From Acorus gramineus (taxonomy: Eukaryota > Streptophyta > Magnoliopsida > Acorales > Acoraceae): a DNA stretch of 64,000 nt. The notes under the pieces were generated by a model. The model had not been told where the DNA came from and did no database searches. It saw nothing but the letters and a program-made list of their open reading frames with translations. The stretch spans positions 2,905,813-2,969,812 of the forward strand of contig CM060852.1 in assembly GCA_030737835.1 (NCBI GenBank). Direction: 5' to 3'. Positions 38,782-50,060 of this stretch are shown here, one piece after another. The number at the start of each line of letters is the position of its first letter. Within the stretch, counting starts at the first letter, position 1. The translations under genes and the position numbers were made by a program.

Positions 38782-40925
38782 GGCATAGTTCGATAAATGA
38801 ATAAATATTTAGGATAAATTAACTTAATTTATGAGGATAGAAAAAATCATTATTTTTATTCATATTTATATTTGGTAATACATTATGTTATTCCCATTTT
38901 TTTGTGTTCTTATCCTTAGCTTTGCATTTGGATTACATGATGTAAAATATGGAATAACTTAAAAAAAAATTAAAAATATCAAGTCTACCATTTCTATTAA
39001 AGAGACATTAACATTGTTGGTTTTTGTTTTATAAAGTTTTTGGTTTTTGTTTTTTTTTGAATGACAATTATAAATGTTGTTCATGCTTTACAACAGGAGT
39101 TAAAACAGGGGGATAAAGTATATTTCATATTTTACCTAAAACAAAATATCTCTATTTTTTCTCTCAAAATAAGGACAATTGTCCATGTTTTATCTTTTTT
39201 TTTTATGCCATATGGGATAACATGTTATTTAATTCAATCATTTTCTTATCCCAACCCCTTATCCCTTTGCAAGCCAGTCTTTGGTTTGGCAAATTGTTAA
39301 GTGTTGGGATAAGGGGTAATTATAGAGATAAGTGAGTGGAATGACAATTTATCTCCGTTTGGTATAAGAAATAATTGGGATAAACTATGAACAATTATCC
39401 CAATTTTAAAATGAAAATGGAGATATTTTGTTCCACCTAAGGCCTAGTTTAGCATGAGGATAAGAAGTTGGGATAAGGAAAAAATTGTGTTAAATAACTT
39501 GTTATCTCATATGGCCAAGGCCGGCCCTAATATTTGAAATTTTAGATAGGGCCTTAGGCGATTTTTTAAAATGGGGTCCTACAAAAAAATAATAAATAAA
39601 TAAAATCATCTTGTTTAAAAATGACCTAATAAATTTTTATTTTTCATTAATCAACTAGAAGAGTGTAAAAGATAAATACATATTCTCATCAGCTTCATTT
39701 CACAATTCAACTAACATATGGTTATTTAGAAATCCATCTTAGAACAATTATATTAGAAAAATTACAAGCACATACTTATAAGTTATAATCCCATTTATAC
39801 CTAGAACAATATTTTCATTAGAAGTCTTAAAAAAATATTAAAAAATAAGTTACACTTCAATGACCATTTTTTTTTCATCTCCCCCTCTTTAATTAAAGAA
39901 CATGAGTGAGTAATTTGTTTTTTTTTTAATTTGTGATTTTCAGTCACCTCAAAAAATGAGATTTTTATGTCTAACATTTTAATATCATCTTTACTTAACA
40001 AGAATATGTTAATATAATTTTTAAAAAAATACATATCCAAGAAAAATAAATAAATGAACAAAATGGGGGCTACGTACCTTATAATGGAGATCAATTTATT
40101 ATAAAATCTTTTTAATTTAATTATTTGACATAGATTATGAGAGAGAGAGACTCAGAGATTATGAGAGGGAGAGACCGTGAGATTATGAGAGGCTGAGAGA
40201 GAGATCAATTAAAGGAGAAAAAAATAAATAAATGTTAGGCTAATTAAAGAGGATGACTATTCGGCTTCCTAAAAGAGATTTTAAAATTTTAATTATGTAT
40301 AAATATTAATAGTCATTGAATGGGTGTAATTGATTTCAGTTTTCTTTCCTTTCCATTTGGGGTCTTGGATAGGTTCAAATAGCTAGAGGGTCAGGACAGA
40401 TTGAGACCTATAAGACATGTCTAGTAGTTGTTGCATTTGGGCTTGGTGGCCCTTCCCTGGGTGGGGCCCTAGGCAGCTGCCTACTGGGCCTACACCCAGG
40501 GCCAGGCCTGCATATGGCATAAAAAAAAGGAGGATAAAGTATGGACAATTGTTCATATTTTGAGATAAAAAATGCAGATAGTTTGTTATAGGTAAAAGGT
40601 GGAATAGACTTTGTCCCAATTTTTTATTCATAGTTTTAAAATTGGAATAGAATTTATGACGACTCTTCCAAAAAAAAAAAAGAATGTGTTACCCTAAACA
40701 ATATTAATGCTTCATTAATAGAAGGATAGATTTGATATTTTTTTAAAAATTTTGAAGTTACCTAATATTTGATTCAAATGAAAGATTGAGAATAAGAACA
40801 AAAAAAAAAAATAAGGATAATAAAAAACATTAACAAATGTAAATCTGAATAAAAATAGTAAAATTTTTATTCTTATAAATTAGATTAACTTATCCTAAAA
40901 ATTTATCCATTTATCAAACTAGGTC
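38782..40925. mobile_element. TIR element with about 50-bp inverted ends, hosting a nested hAT
   Basis: Left end GGCATAGTTCGATAAATG and right end (complement) GACCTAGTTTGATAAATG begin imperfect inverted repeats running for about 50 bp (shared ATTTAGGATAA, then TTAATTTAT). TA follows or precedes on each side. The interior is built from GGGATAAGG/TTATCCC words in both orientations, suggesting several layers of related MITEs. A separate hAT element interrupts it at 39516-40510. Confidence 0.55.
39516..40510. mobile_element. Non-autonomous hAT element nested in another repeat
   Basis: A 995-bp element is flanked by a perfect 8-bp duplication CATATGGC (39508-39515 and 40511-40518). Ends CAAGGCCGGCCCTA and the complement of CAGGCCTGGCCCTG. 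The interior is mostly AT-rich with a GAGAGAGAC block near 40140-40200; no transposase frame. Confidence 0.85.
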
Positions 40926-40934
40926 TAAAGATTG

Positions 40935-42425
40935 AGATAACATTTTATCCTCAATCTTTATCCTATTTTTAAAAAATATAAATATTAACAAAATTGATGA
41001 ATTTTTTATCTTTTAAAATTAGAACCATTTATCTTTAAAATATTATTATTATTTTTTTTATCAAACTACCCTAAAATATCATAAGATGAGTTGGGCAAGG
41101 GGTTGGCTGCTACCTCCACGTGAACCTCACGTGGTTCCACCAATGTCTTGTATATATATTCAAATGTTTTTCCAACGGTTCAGATTATGTTGGGAACACA
41201 TGGTCCCACGTGCACGAGCCGGTTTTAATGTGAATTTGATGCGTGAGGGGGGGTGGTTCGGACCTCGGCTCGGACCCCACTCGGACCTTCTTTGTCGTTG
41301 CATGGTTTTGCTGACGTACGGCAATCCGACAAGGTTTGCTGACGTGATCTCACTTGATAGGTCAGCTGACATGCATTGCTGACGAGGACGACAACAAAGC
41401 CATTCATTCTACAGCAATTGAAGGGGGAAAAAATCATGAAAAATGCAAATAACGCCGTGCAAACGGTAAGAAATCTACGTAACTCTTGATTTTTTTTTAA
41501 ATTTATATAACTTATTAAAGTAAATCTAGAGAATTCTCTGATTTAAATTTTAATTGGCAGATAAAAAATGTTATATTTGATTAGTCTTGAATAGAAACAT
41601 ATTTTATAAAAAAAACTCTTATAGTTTGTTAAAAATATAAAAAAATATCTGTAAATGAAAATTTCATTGCTTTAGATAGATTATAAAATCCTATTCAAAT
41701 GTGTAAAATCATCTTTTATATATGACTTTTTATATTTTTAACGCATTATAAGAGTTTTTTGTGTATAATGTTTTCGTCTAAGATTAACCTGAAAAAATAT
41801 TTATAAAATAATAATAATCTATTAACAAAAATTGACTCAGCGAACTATTTGAATTTATATATGTGTTTTTAGAGGGTTATAGATTTAAAAAAAAATCAAG
41901 AGGTTATATGAATTTCAAACAGTTTACAGGGGGTTATATGAATTTTTCCCAAAAAAAATAGTCGCCCCTTGTTTGTGTTTCCTAAGGTTTCAAAATCTTT
42001 CCATGGTTTTAAAGCTAATTACAAATTGATATATAGGATAGACTCGTGTTCATATCTTTATTCGAATTAGATATTTAAAAAAATATCGATAATCCGTATC
42101 TGATTCAAAAATCGAGATTCGGATGTGATGCACTACGTTTATAAAAGTTGATAGGTGTTCAGTGTGAGGTCCAAAATGTCTTGTAAGGTTAGCCCGAAGA
42201 CAACAAAGTTCTGCAACTAGTAATGTGAAATGCGAAGAATGGTTTAGGCGATTAATGTTGCCTTTATTTTCTTCTTTTGTTCAATGTATACAACAGTTGG
42301 AGGCTGATTATTTCGAGCATTCGTCAACTCATGTACATGATAGTTGATAATATAAAATAATTGCCCTTTTAGGCCTTTCCACTGAAAAATAAAATAAAAA
42401 TAAAAAAACTATAATGTGTGACATT
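40935..42425. other. Intergenic DNA with a G-box cluster and a foldback repeat
   Basis: A GC-richer stretch at 41080-41420 contains two CACGTG boxes in a perfect inverted arrangement, CCACGTGA-ACC-TCACGTGG (41116-41134), and a third CACGTG near 41209, yet no gene is readable downstream. Between about 41478 and 41910 the word CTTGATTTTTTTTTAAAT and its complement face each other, suggesting a foldback element. A GGATACGGAT-like fragment lies near 42060-42130. Confidence 0.5.
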
Positions 42426-42439
42426 AACATGCAATATCT
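42426..42439. repeat. LINE target-site duplication, left copy
   Basis: AACATGCAATATCT here is repeated exactly at 58234-58247, directly after the LINE A-rich tail. A 14-bp duplication is typical of target-primed reverse transcription. Confidence 0.92.
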
Positions 42440-42818
42440 GTCTAGGGTTCCATAGCTTTTCCCCCTAGCTTTTCGTCGGGAGCTTGGCCTAGAGTCTTGG
42501 CGGGATTTTTTGCTCCGGCTGAGGTCCTCCTTCATGGCGGAGATGGTGGGGGGCATGCTCTCCCCTGTCTCCACTCAGCCCTCTCCAAAGGAAGGTCCGT
42601 CCTCTGCTTCTCTGCCTTCATTAGATCCAATCAAGCCTCGCCCTCCTCCAGGGGGTACTATTGATAGCATATTCAAAGCATTCCGATTGAAATCTCACAC
42701 CATTGCTGACTCTCCCAAGTCTCCACCCCCATCTGCAGCAACAACCCTTCCTCGCCCTTCATCTCATGCAGGCCCCCATCCCCACAGCCCTTCCCCATCC
42801 CATTTGTCAACCTTGCCT

Positions 42819-42943
42819 TGTTAAATGTATATACATGCTAGGGTTAAGGGTAGATTAGTCTTTTCCCTGTTTCCCTTTTGTACTATAAATATTGGCTACA
42901 AAGCCTAATAATACAATTGATTCATTCGTTTCATATTCTAACA
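42819..42943 (+). repeat. Copia 5' LTR
   Basis: Starts TGTTAAATGTATATACATGC and ends TTCTAACA. Contains TACTATAAATATT, a TATA-like element at about 42884. At 125 bp it is unusually short for a plant copia LTR. Confidence 0.92.
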
Positions 42944-42955
42944 TGGTATCAGAGC
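42944..42955 (+). other. Copia primer-binding site (initiator Met-tRNA)
   Basis: TGGTATCAGAGC directly follows the LTR-terminal CA and matches the complement of the plant initiator tRNA-Met 3' end, where minus-strand DNA synthesis starts. Confidence 0.9.
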
Positions 42956-42974
42956 TTGAATCAAATTTTTTTCT

Positions 42975-43690
42975 TTGATCATCGATGTCCGTCGTCCCGC
43001 GCCGCCGTTGCGCCACCGTCGCGCCGCCGCTGCGCCGCCCCGCGCCGTCGCTGCGCCGCCGCTGTGCCGCTGCAGCACTGCCTCGCGCCGCCGCTGCGCC
43101 ACCCCGCGCCGCCGCTGCGCCACCCCGCGCAGCCCTGCCGCTGCTGTGCCACCCTGCCGCACCCTGCTGCGCCACCCTGCCGCAGCCCTGCCGCTGCTGT
43201 GCCACCCTGCCGCAGCCCTGCCGCTGCTGCACCACCCTGCCCAGCCGTCCGCGCCGTGCACCGTCCGCGCCGTCCGCGCACCGTGCACCGTCCGCGCCGT
43301 GCCCGCACACCGTCCGCGCCGTGCTCGCGCCCCGTCCGCGCCGTGCCCGCACCGTCCGCGTCCATCGTCTCGGAATCGCGTGATCAGCGCGGATCCGCTT
43401 TGATTAGCCCGGATTTCCTGGGATTCTGTCCCGGATTCGGTCCCGGATCTCCCGGGAATTCGTCCCGAGATCCCGCGCATCTCGCCCGCGCGCGTCCGGC
43501 CCAGCTCCAGCTCCAGCGCTCGATCTGACCCGGCTCCAGCGCCCGACCCGACCCGGCTTCAGCGCCCGACCCGACCCGGCCTCAGCGCCCGACCCGACCC
43601 GGTTCCAGCGCTCCGACCCGACCCGGCACCAGCTGCCCGACCCGGATCCGCGACCCGACCCGGATCCGCGACCCGTTTACCGCCTCGTCA
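42975..43690 (+). repeat. GC-rich minisatellite-like copia leader
   Basis: The untranslated leader between the primer-binding site and gag is extremely C/G-rich in an AT-rich region. It consists of degenerate arrays: CGCCGCTGCGCC (about 42996-43250), CACCGTCCGCGCCGTGC (43250-43370) and a roughly 30-bp unit GCGCCCGACCCGACCCGGC (43505-43690). Many overlapping open frames on both strands here (proline/arginine/alanine repeats) are composition artefacts. Confidence 0.85.
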
Positions 43691-43858
43691 TCGCCTTTTT
43701 CGGTATTTTCTTTATTCGGCCGCTACGGGTTCATTCGGACTCCAAATATAGTCATATTGGTACTCATTTTGCTCCATTTTTCGTTCTGCACGCATCTGTG
43801 ACTATATTTTCATCATCCGAGGCATATATTTTTCTCTGTTATTCTCTTTTTGCCTATT

Positions 43859-46800
43859 ATGGCTACGGATAACACTCAGATCATCGATGTTAAGTTTGAT
43901 GGTAACAATTATGATGTCTGGTCTATTAGTCTTGAACTTCAGCTTGATTATCGTCGCCTATTGGGTCATGTTACTGGCACTAATCTAGCTCCTGTACTTG
44001 AACTATCTCCACCGGGTTCTGATGAGACAACCATCAAGGCCAGAGCTGAGGCATATACTAAGGCTTTGTTGACATGGAAGGAGGCCGATTCTCGGGTGAA
44101 AGCTTATATTGCTTCTTCGGTTATTCCAAATATCCGTAAACATTTGAAGCCGTTTATTACAGCCAAGGAATATTGGGACTTTCTGAAGAATTTCTATACG
44201 CAGACCGATGGTGCTCAGGAATTCTATCTACATCAGGCCATTTCTACTTCTTATCAAGGGGAGCTGTCTATTCGTGATTTTTATTCTCTTTTATCTGATT
44301 ACTGGGATCAACTCGCACCTATGGATCCTCAGATGGAGGGTATTTTTCTGACACGCTATCGTGAGTACCGTAATCGTCAACGATTGTACCAATTCCTGAT
44401 GCGTCTTCGTCCTGAGTTCGAGGCTATTCGTGCACAGATTCTTCATCGTTCTCCCAAACCGTCTCTTGATACGGTTCTTTTTGAGTTAGTTGCTGAGGAG
44501 ACGCGTCTTCGCACTGTTGTCACTCCGCCTATCGTTGATCACAGTTCTGTCAATGTTGCACATCGTCAAGACAATCGCTACACTCGGGTCACTTGTCATT
44601 ATTGCCATAAGTTTGGACACGTGCAATCTGAATGTCGTAAGCGTGCTCGTGATGGTGCTCCTCTTGTTTATGTACCTCGCACTTCAGCTCCTGGAGCGCT
44701 TCCTCCAGCACCTCGTCCGCTAGATCCTGCAGCATCACGTGCACTAGCGCCTCGGGCACAAGCACCTCGAGCACCTCCTACAGTTCCTCCACGTCGCTAT
44801 CAGCCTCGACCTGCAGCTGCCGTTGCATCTGAGTTTCTTACTGATCCGCCGGCATATTCTTCCTCTCAGATCACTGAGAGTCTTGCGCAGCTCCACCTTC
44901 AACAACAACATCTTCACGATATGCTTCGCTCAGTGACTGGTAGTGACTCATCTGCTCCCTTTTCTGCTTCTACTGCGGCGACAGGTAACCTCACCTCCTC
45001 ATGGATTCTTGACTCTGGGGCTTCCCATCATATGACTTCTCAGGCATCCTTTATTCGTTGTCCTACTCGCATGTTTCCCACTCCTGTTATTCGTACGGCA
45101 GATGGGACTCCTCTGTCTGTGTCGAGTTCTGGTTCTCTTGCTGATCCTTCTCATCGATTTCAACTTCCTGATGTTTTTCATGTTCCTGGTCTATCACTAA
45201 ATTTGCTTTCTGTTGGTAAAATTGCGGATCATGATTGTCTCATTACTTTTGATTCTTCTACTTGTTCTGTACAGGATCGTCGTACGGGGAAGCAGATTGG
45301 GACAGGCTCTAGACGCGGTGGGCTCTACTACATGGATCATCTTCATATTCCTTCGTCTTCCGCAGCTTCTGCTCGCTTGATTTCTTCTTCTCCTTCCTCC
45401 TTTGATGTATGGCACCGCCGTCTTGGCCATCTCTCTCCTCCAGACTTCGTTATCTAATAAGTACCGGTGTTTTAGGTTCCTTTTCAAAAACTGAGCTTCA
45501 ACCATGTGTGGGCTGCAAGTTGGCAAAACACTTGGCTCTTCCATTTCCTACTAGTAAACACATTTCTGCTTCTCCTTTTGATCTAGTTCACTCTGATGTT
45601 TGGGGTCCCTCCCCTATTCCTTCTAAAGGGGGTAACCGTTATTATGTTATTTTTATTGATGATTTCTCTCGCTTTACCTGGATATATTTGATGCATAGTC
45701 GTTCTGAATTGTTACCCATCTATAAATCTTTTGCTACAATGGTTGAAACTCAGTTTTCCAAACGCATCAAGGTGTTTCGCTCTGATTGTGGGGGGGAATA
45801 TTGTTCTCGTGCTTTTCGTGATTTTTTATCCTCCCAAGGCACTCTACCGCAGCTTTCCACTCCTTATGCTCATCAGCAGAACGGGGTTGCTGAGCGCAAA
45901 CACCGTCATATCCTCGAAACGACCCGGTCCTTACTCCTCTCTGCTTCTGTTCCTGTTCAGTTTTGGGGTGAGGCTGTTCTTACAAGCGTGTATCTCATCA
46001 ATCGCACTCCTTCGTCTATCACTGCTGGCATCTCCCCCTTTCAGCGTCTTTATCATAATCCTCCTGATTATTCTCGTCTTCGTGTTTTTGGATGCACGTG
46101 TTTTGTCCTACTTCCTCCTCTTGAGCGTACCAAATTGTCTCCTCGTTCCACTATGTGTGTTTTTCTTGGGTATAGTAATGAGATCAAAGGATATCGATGC
46201 TATGATCCTGTTGCTCGTCGTCTTCGGACATCTTGTCATGTCACATTCTTTGAGAGTCATCCATACTACGCTCTTCGCTCGCCTCCTGTTCCTCTTCCCC
46301 CATCCACGGTTGAGGAAGTCACATTTTTGGATTTTTCCATTCCTGATTTCTCATCCTCATCTTCTGCTCCTCAGTCATCTCCTCCGTCTGTACCTGTCCA
46401 CTCTTCCTCGTCAGTCCCATCTTCACCCTTGCCGTCTTCGGATGATTCACGTGGGACGGTTCTGCCTACTCCCACCCCTGTTCCTGATGCTGCTTCGCCA
46501 GAAGACGATTCTGCTTCCGCACCAGTTGCTCCTCGTCGCAATCCGCCTCGCGCTCGTCGACCTCCTCAACGACTCAGCTTGGTTGCCTCTGATTCTTTTT
46601 CTCCTAGTTTTCAGTGTTTTCTTTCAGCTGTTTCCACTCACTGGGAGCCCCAATCATATCGTGAGGCTGTCGGCATTCCAGAATGGGAAGGTGCTATGGC
46701 AGAGGAGCTTAGTGCATTACAACGCACTCATACGTGGAAAATTGTACCACTTCCTCCAGGGAAGACTCCTATCAGCTGTAAGTGGGTTTATAAGATCAAG

Positions 46801-48166
46801 ACCAACTCTGATGGTTCGATTGAGCGTCACAAGGCTCGTTTGGTTGCCCGTGGTTTCACTCAGCAGCATGGTATTGATTATGATGAGACATTTGCTCCTG
46901 TAGCAAAGATGACAACTGTTCGTACTTTGATTTCTGTTGCTTCTGTTCGTCAATGGCCCATTTATCAGCTTGATGTCAAGAACGCTTTTCTTCATGGTGA
47001 TTTATCAGAGGAGGTTTATATGACTCCTCCTCCGGGTCTTCCTCATTCATCTGGTCATGTATGCCATCTTCACCGCGCTCTCTATGGTCTCAAGCAGGCT
47101 CCTCGTGCTTGGTTCGCTCGATTCACTGATGCTATCTGTGCTGCTGGGTTTGCTTCGAGTTCCTCTGACCAGCTTTATTTGTTCACACCTCTGGTCCTCA
47201 TCGTACTATCCTGCTGCTTTATGTTGATGACATGATCATCACCGGCGATGATTCGTCTCATATACAGTTGGTCAAGCAACATCTTCAGCGTCAATTTGAG
47301 ATGAAAGATCTTGGCAAACTTCGCTATTTTCTAGGCTTGGAAGTTGCTTCTGCTCCGCGTGGTTATCTTCTCTCACAGCGCAAGTATACTGCTGACTTGA
47401 TCGACCGTGCCTGTCTAACTGATGATCGCATTTCTCCCACTCCTATTGAGCTTCATGCTAAGCTCCGGCCTGACGATGGAGAACCACTCTCTGATGTTAC
47501 TCGTTATAGACAGCTTGTTGGAAGCCTCGTCTATCTCACTGTCACTCGTCCTGACATTGCCTATGCTGTGCATATTGTCAGTCAGTTTGTCGCTGCCCCT
47601 CGTACTGTTCATTATGCCGCAGTTCTTCGGATCATACGCTATTTACGTGGCACTATATCTCGTACTCTGCTGTTACCGTCTTCTTCTACTCTTGAACTTC
47701 GCGCTTATACTGATGCTGATTGGGCAGGAGATGTCACAGATCGAAAATCCACAACTGGTATATGTGTTTTTCTTGGGGACTCTCTTATATCTTGGAAGGC
47801 CAAGAAACAAGACATTGTTTCTCGTTCGAGTGCTGAGGCCGAATATCGTGCTATGGCATCTGCTACTGCTGAGGTTGTTTGGCTTCGACGCCTCATTTCT
47901 GACATGGGCGTCATTCTACCTGCGTCTACTCCCTATTTTGTGACAACAAGAGCGCCATTCAGATTGCTAGCAATCCAGTATTTCATGAACGTACGAAGCA
48001 CATCGAGATCGATTGTCACTTTGTCCGTCATCATTTTATTGCGGGCACTATATCACTCCCATATATTTCTTCTTCTCTTCAGTTATCAGACTTTTTCACA
48101 AAGTCTCATACACTTCAGCGGCATGATTTCTTGTTGAGCAAACTCTCGGTGTATGATCCACCATGA
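43859..48166 (+). pseudogene. Copia gag-pol polyprotein, three frameshifts
   Basis: Gag opens at the ATG at 43859 (MATDNTQIIDV) and includes the CCHC knuckle CHYCHKFGHVQSEC near 44594. Protease has the active-site DSG in WILDSGASHH near 45001. Integrase shows HRRLGHL and CVGCK (zinc finger), then HSDVWGP, RSDCGGEY and NGVAERKHR carrying the D,D,E residues. Reverse transcriptase starts at KWVYKIK near 46777 and has YVDD near 47223. RNase H shows ADWAGD and SRSSAEAEYRAM. The frame shifts by one base near 45450 (between pre-integrase and integrase), near 47180 (just before YVDD) and near 47935 (in RNase H). The polyprotein would end at the TGA at 48164. Domains are otherwise well preserved, which suggests fairly recent insertion. 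Confidence 0.93.
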
Positions 48167-48178
48167 GTTTGAGGGGGG

Positions 48179-48301
48179 GGTTAAATGTATATACATGCTA
48201 GGGTTAAGGGTAGATTAGTCTTTTCCTTTTCCCTTTTGTACTATAAATATTGGATACAAGCCCTAATAATACAATTGATTCATTCGTTTCATATTCTAAC
48301 A
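48179..48301 (+). repeat. Copia 3' LTR
   Basis: 123 bp, the same as the 5' LTR apart from a first-base T-to-G, a 2-bp shortening of the CCCTGTTTCCC stretch and two or three substitutions around GGCTACAAAGCC. Confidence 0.92.
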
Positions 48302-50060
48302 CCAATCACCCTCCAACCCTCTCCTTTGAAGCCTATCCGGCCCTCCCCTCTAGGGGAACTGGCTCAGGTCCCCCCCAATCGAATCAGGAAGCATGTTACA
48401 GTCCCACCTCCATCCACTTCCAAAAATATGAAAAGTTGGGGCTCACTTTTTCAGGCTGAGTCCCCAACCAACAAAGCTGGAACATTGAGGTTCATAGAAC
48501 CAACCTTGGAAGGCACAACGGTGGTGGCATCGCTAAATCCGGCTGTCTATGCAAAAAACACAATGAAATGGGGACAAGCAGTGGTGGGATATGTAATAGG
48601 TAAAATCCCTGTTTACATTCCTTTCTTGCAATTTCTAAAACAACTATGGAAGCCTAAAGGAGAGTTCCAGCTTCTCCTCCATGGGAATGGATTCTTTACG
48701 GTCAAGTTTCTTCTTGCTGAGGACCTAAAAGCTGTTCTTGAAGGGGGTCCCTGGACAATGGATCATCGTCCCTTTATTCTTCGAAAATGGTCCCCAGAAG
48801 TTAGAATGGAGCAAGAGCGTCTAAGTAGCATACCCATTTGGATCAGACTACCAAACTTACCACTTCATCTTTGGGAGGAGGACAATCTAAGTCAAATTGG
48901 GAGTACCTTCGGTATCACTTTATATGCAGACTCCGCCACTCTTAAATGTAGCAGGGCATCATATGCCTGCATATGTGTTGAGATCCAGGCAACTACTGTA
49001 CTTCTGGACTCTGTGCTTGTTGATGTTCAGCCAGGCCAAAGAGAATCTTTCAAGGTTGATTATGACTGGAAGCCAATTGCTTGTAAGTTTTGCCTCACGT
49101 TTGGGCATGATGACGTTTGCTGCATCCTTAAGCCGGCTAAGTCAATGCAAGACTCAGATACAGGGGTAACTTCAGATGCTCGAGAGGTTCATAGGAAAAG
49201 TAAAGCAAAGCAAGCTCTGCAGTGGCAAGAGGTCACAAAAACTCATACCAAAGGCCCAAACAAGTTGATGGAAAATGCAATGAAATATGGTTCTACTAAC
49301 TCCAAGTCAGTTCTCTCCTCTGGCCCCGCAGTATCTAATCAGCAGAAAGTTCCAAGGGCACCCAATGAATTTACTAAACAGCCAGAAGAAATCAATGTTA
49401 CCAAAGTGAATTCTGACTCTTCTTTAGCTAGTGTCATGGGAGCACCAATACTGACCGGGTCTACTACTCGAGCCATTACGAAGAATTCAAATTCTGATGT
49501 CTCAACAGACTTGGCAACAGAGCAGCTTATTCAGGCAGTTACAACGAAGGGTCTTGTACCTTCCTCCAAAGACAACCCAAATATTCCAGTACAAATTATT
49601 ACCTCAATTCATTTGCCTAATCAGGTTAGTTCAGCCCCTACACAAGACACTATTGAGAAAGATCAACCCCAATAAGAAGGTAATTTTTTCATCGACATCT
49701 CTCCATCTGTTGACGCCAATGGGGGTGTTGCTAGTGAAAATGAATTGGCTAATCTTGAATCAACTTCTTTGGGAAAAGAAATTCAGGTGGTCATGGTGGA
49801 CACAACCGCTGCATCCTGTAGCATTGGAGTTCCAAGGACAACTAAGCAATCCAATAATAACAAGAAATCAGCCATCTCATCAAAAAAAGGGAAGGGTCAG
49901 AACAAAGAGATGATCAAAGAATTTTTCAGAGACCTTGAAGACAATGATCCTAACTCAAGCAAAAGTGAAATAGCCTCCAAACCCCATAGTCCCTCAGGTA
50001 CAGGGACTAAGAGGACTATCACTTGAATTGTCATTTGGTACCACCCCCGTTTTGTTGACT

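Larger units (their letters stand above)
42819..48301 (+). mobile_element. Ty1/copia retrotransposon inserted into LINE ORF1
   Basis: LTRs at 42819-42943 (125 bp) and 48179-48301 (123 bp) differ at only about half a dozen positions. A primer-binding site TGGTATCAGAGC (42944-42955), complementary to the initiator Met-tRNA 3' end, follows the 5' LTR, and a GAGGGGGGG polypurine tract precedes the 3' LTR. Gene order gag-PR-IN-RT-RH is that of copia. The first base of the 3' LTR (T in canonical TG) is G. No matching 5-bp target duplication is visible (TGCCT against CCAAT). Confidence 0.93.
42534..50026 (+). pseudogene. LINE ORF1 (DUF4283 / CCHC RNA-binding protein), split by a copia insertion
   Basis: The first part (42534-42818) reads MAEMVGGMLSPVSTQPS and a proline/serine-rich region. 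The rest resumes at 48302 in the same frame. The downstream part contains a DUF4283 region (MKWGQAVVGYVIGKIP, then FTVKFLLAEDLKAVLEGGPW, then SIPIWIRLPNLPLHLW) and a zinc knuckle CKFCLTFGHDDVCC (C-x2-C-x4-H-x4-C). ORF1 of plant L1 elements binds the element's RNA. A TAA interrupts the frame at 49673-49675, after which the same frame stays open to the TGA at 50024-50026. Inactive through the insertion and the nonsense codon. Confidence 0.88.

Noticed and set aside
42878..43528. Long overlapping open frames on both strands rich in Pro, Arg and Ala
   Set aside because: They arise from CG-rich tandem repeats lacking stop codons in all frames and lie in the untranslated leader of the copia element.
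45731..46903. 390-codon frame rich in Leu, Phe and Ser
   Set aside because: It is the alternate frame of the copia integrase and reverse-transcriptase region, hydrophobic because the true frame is T-rich at second positions after shifting.
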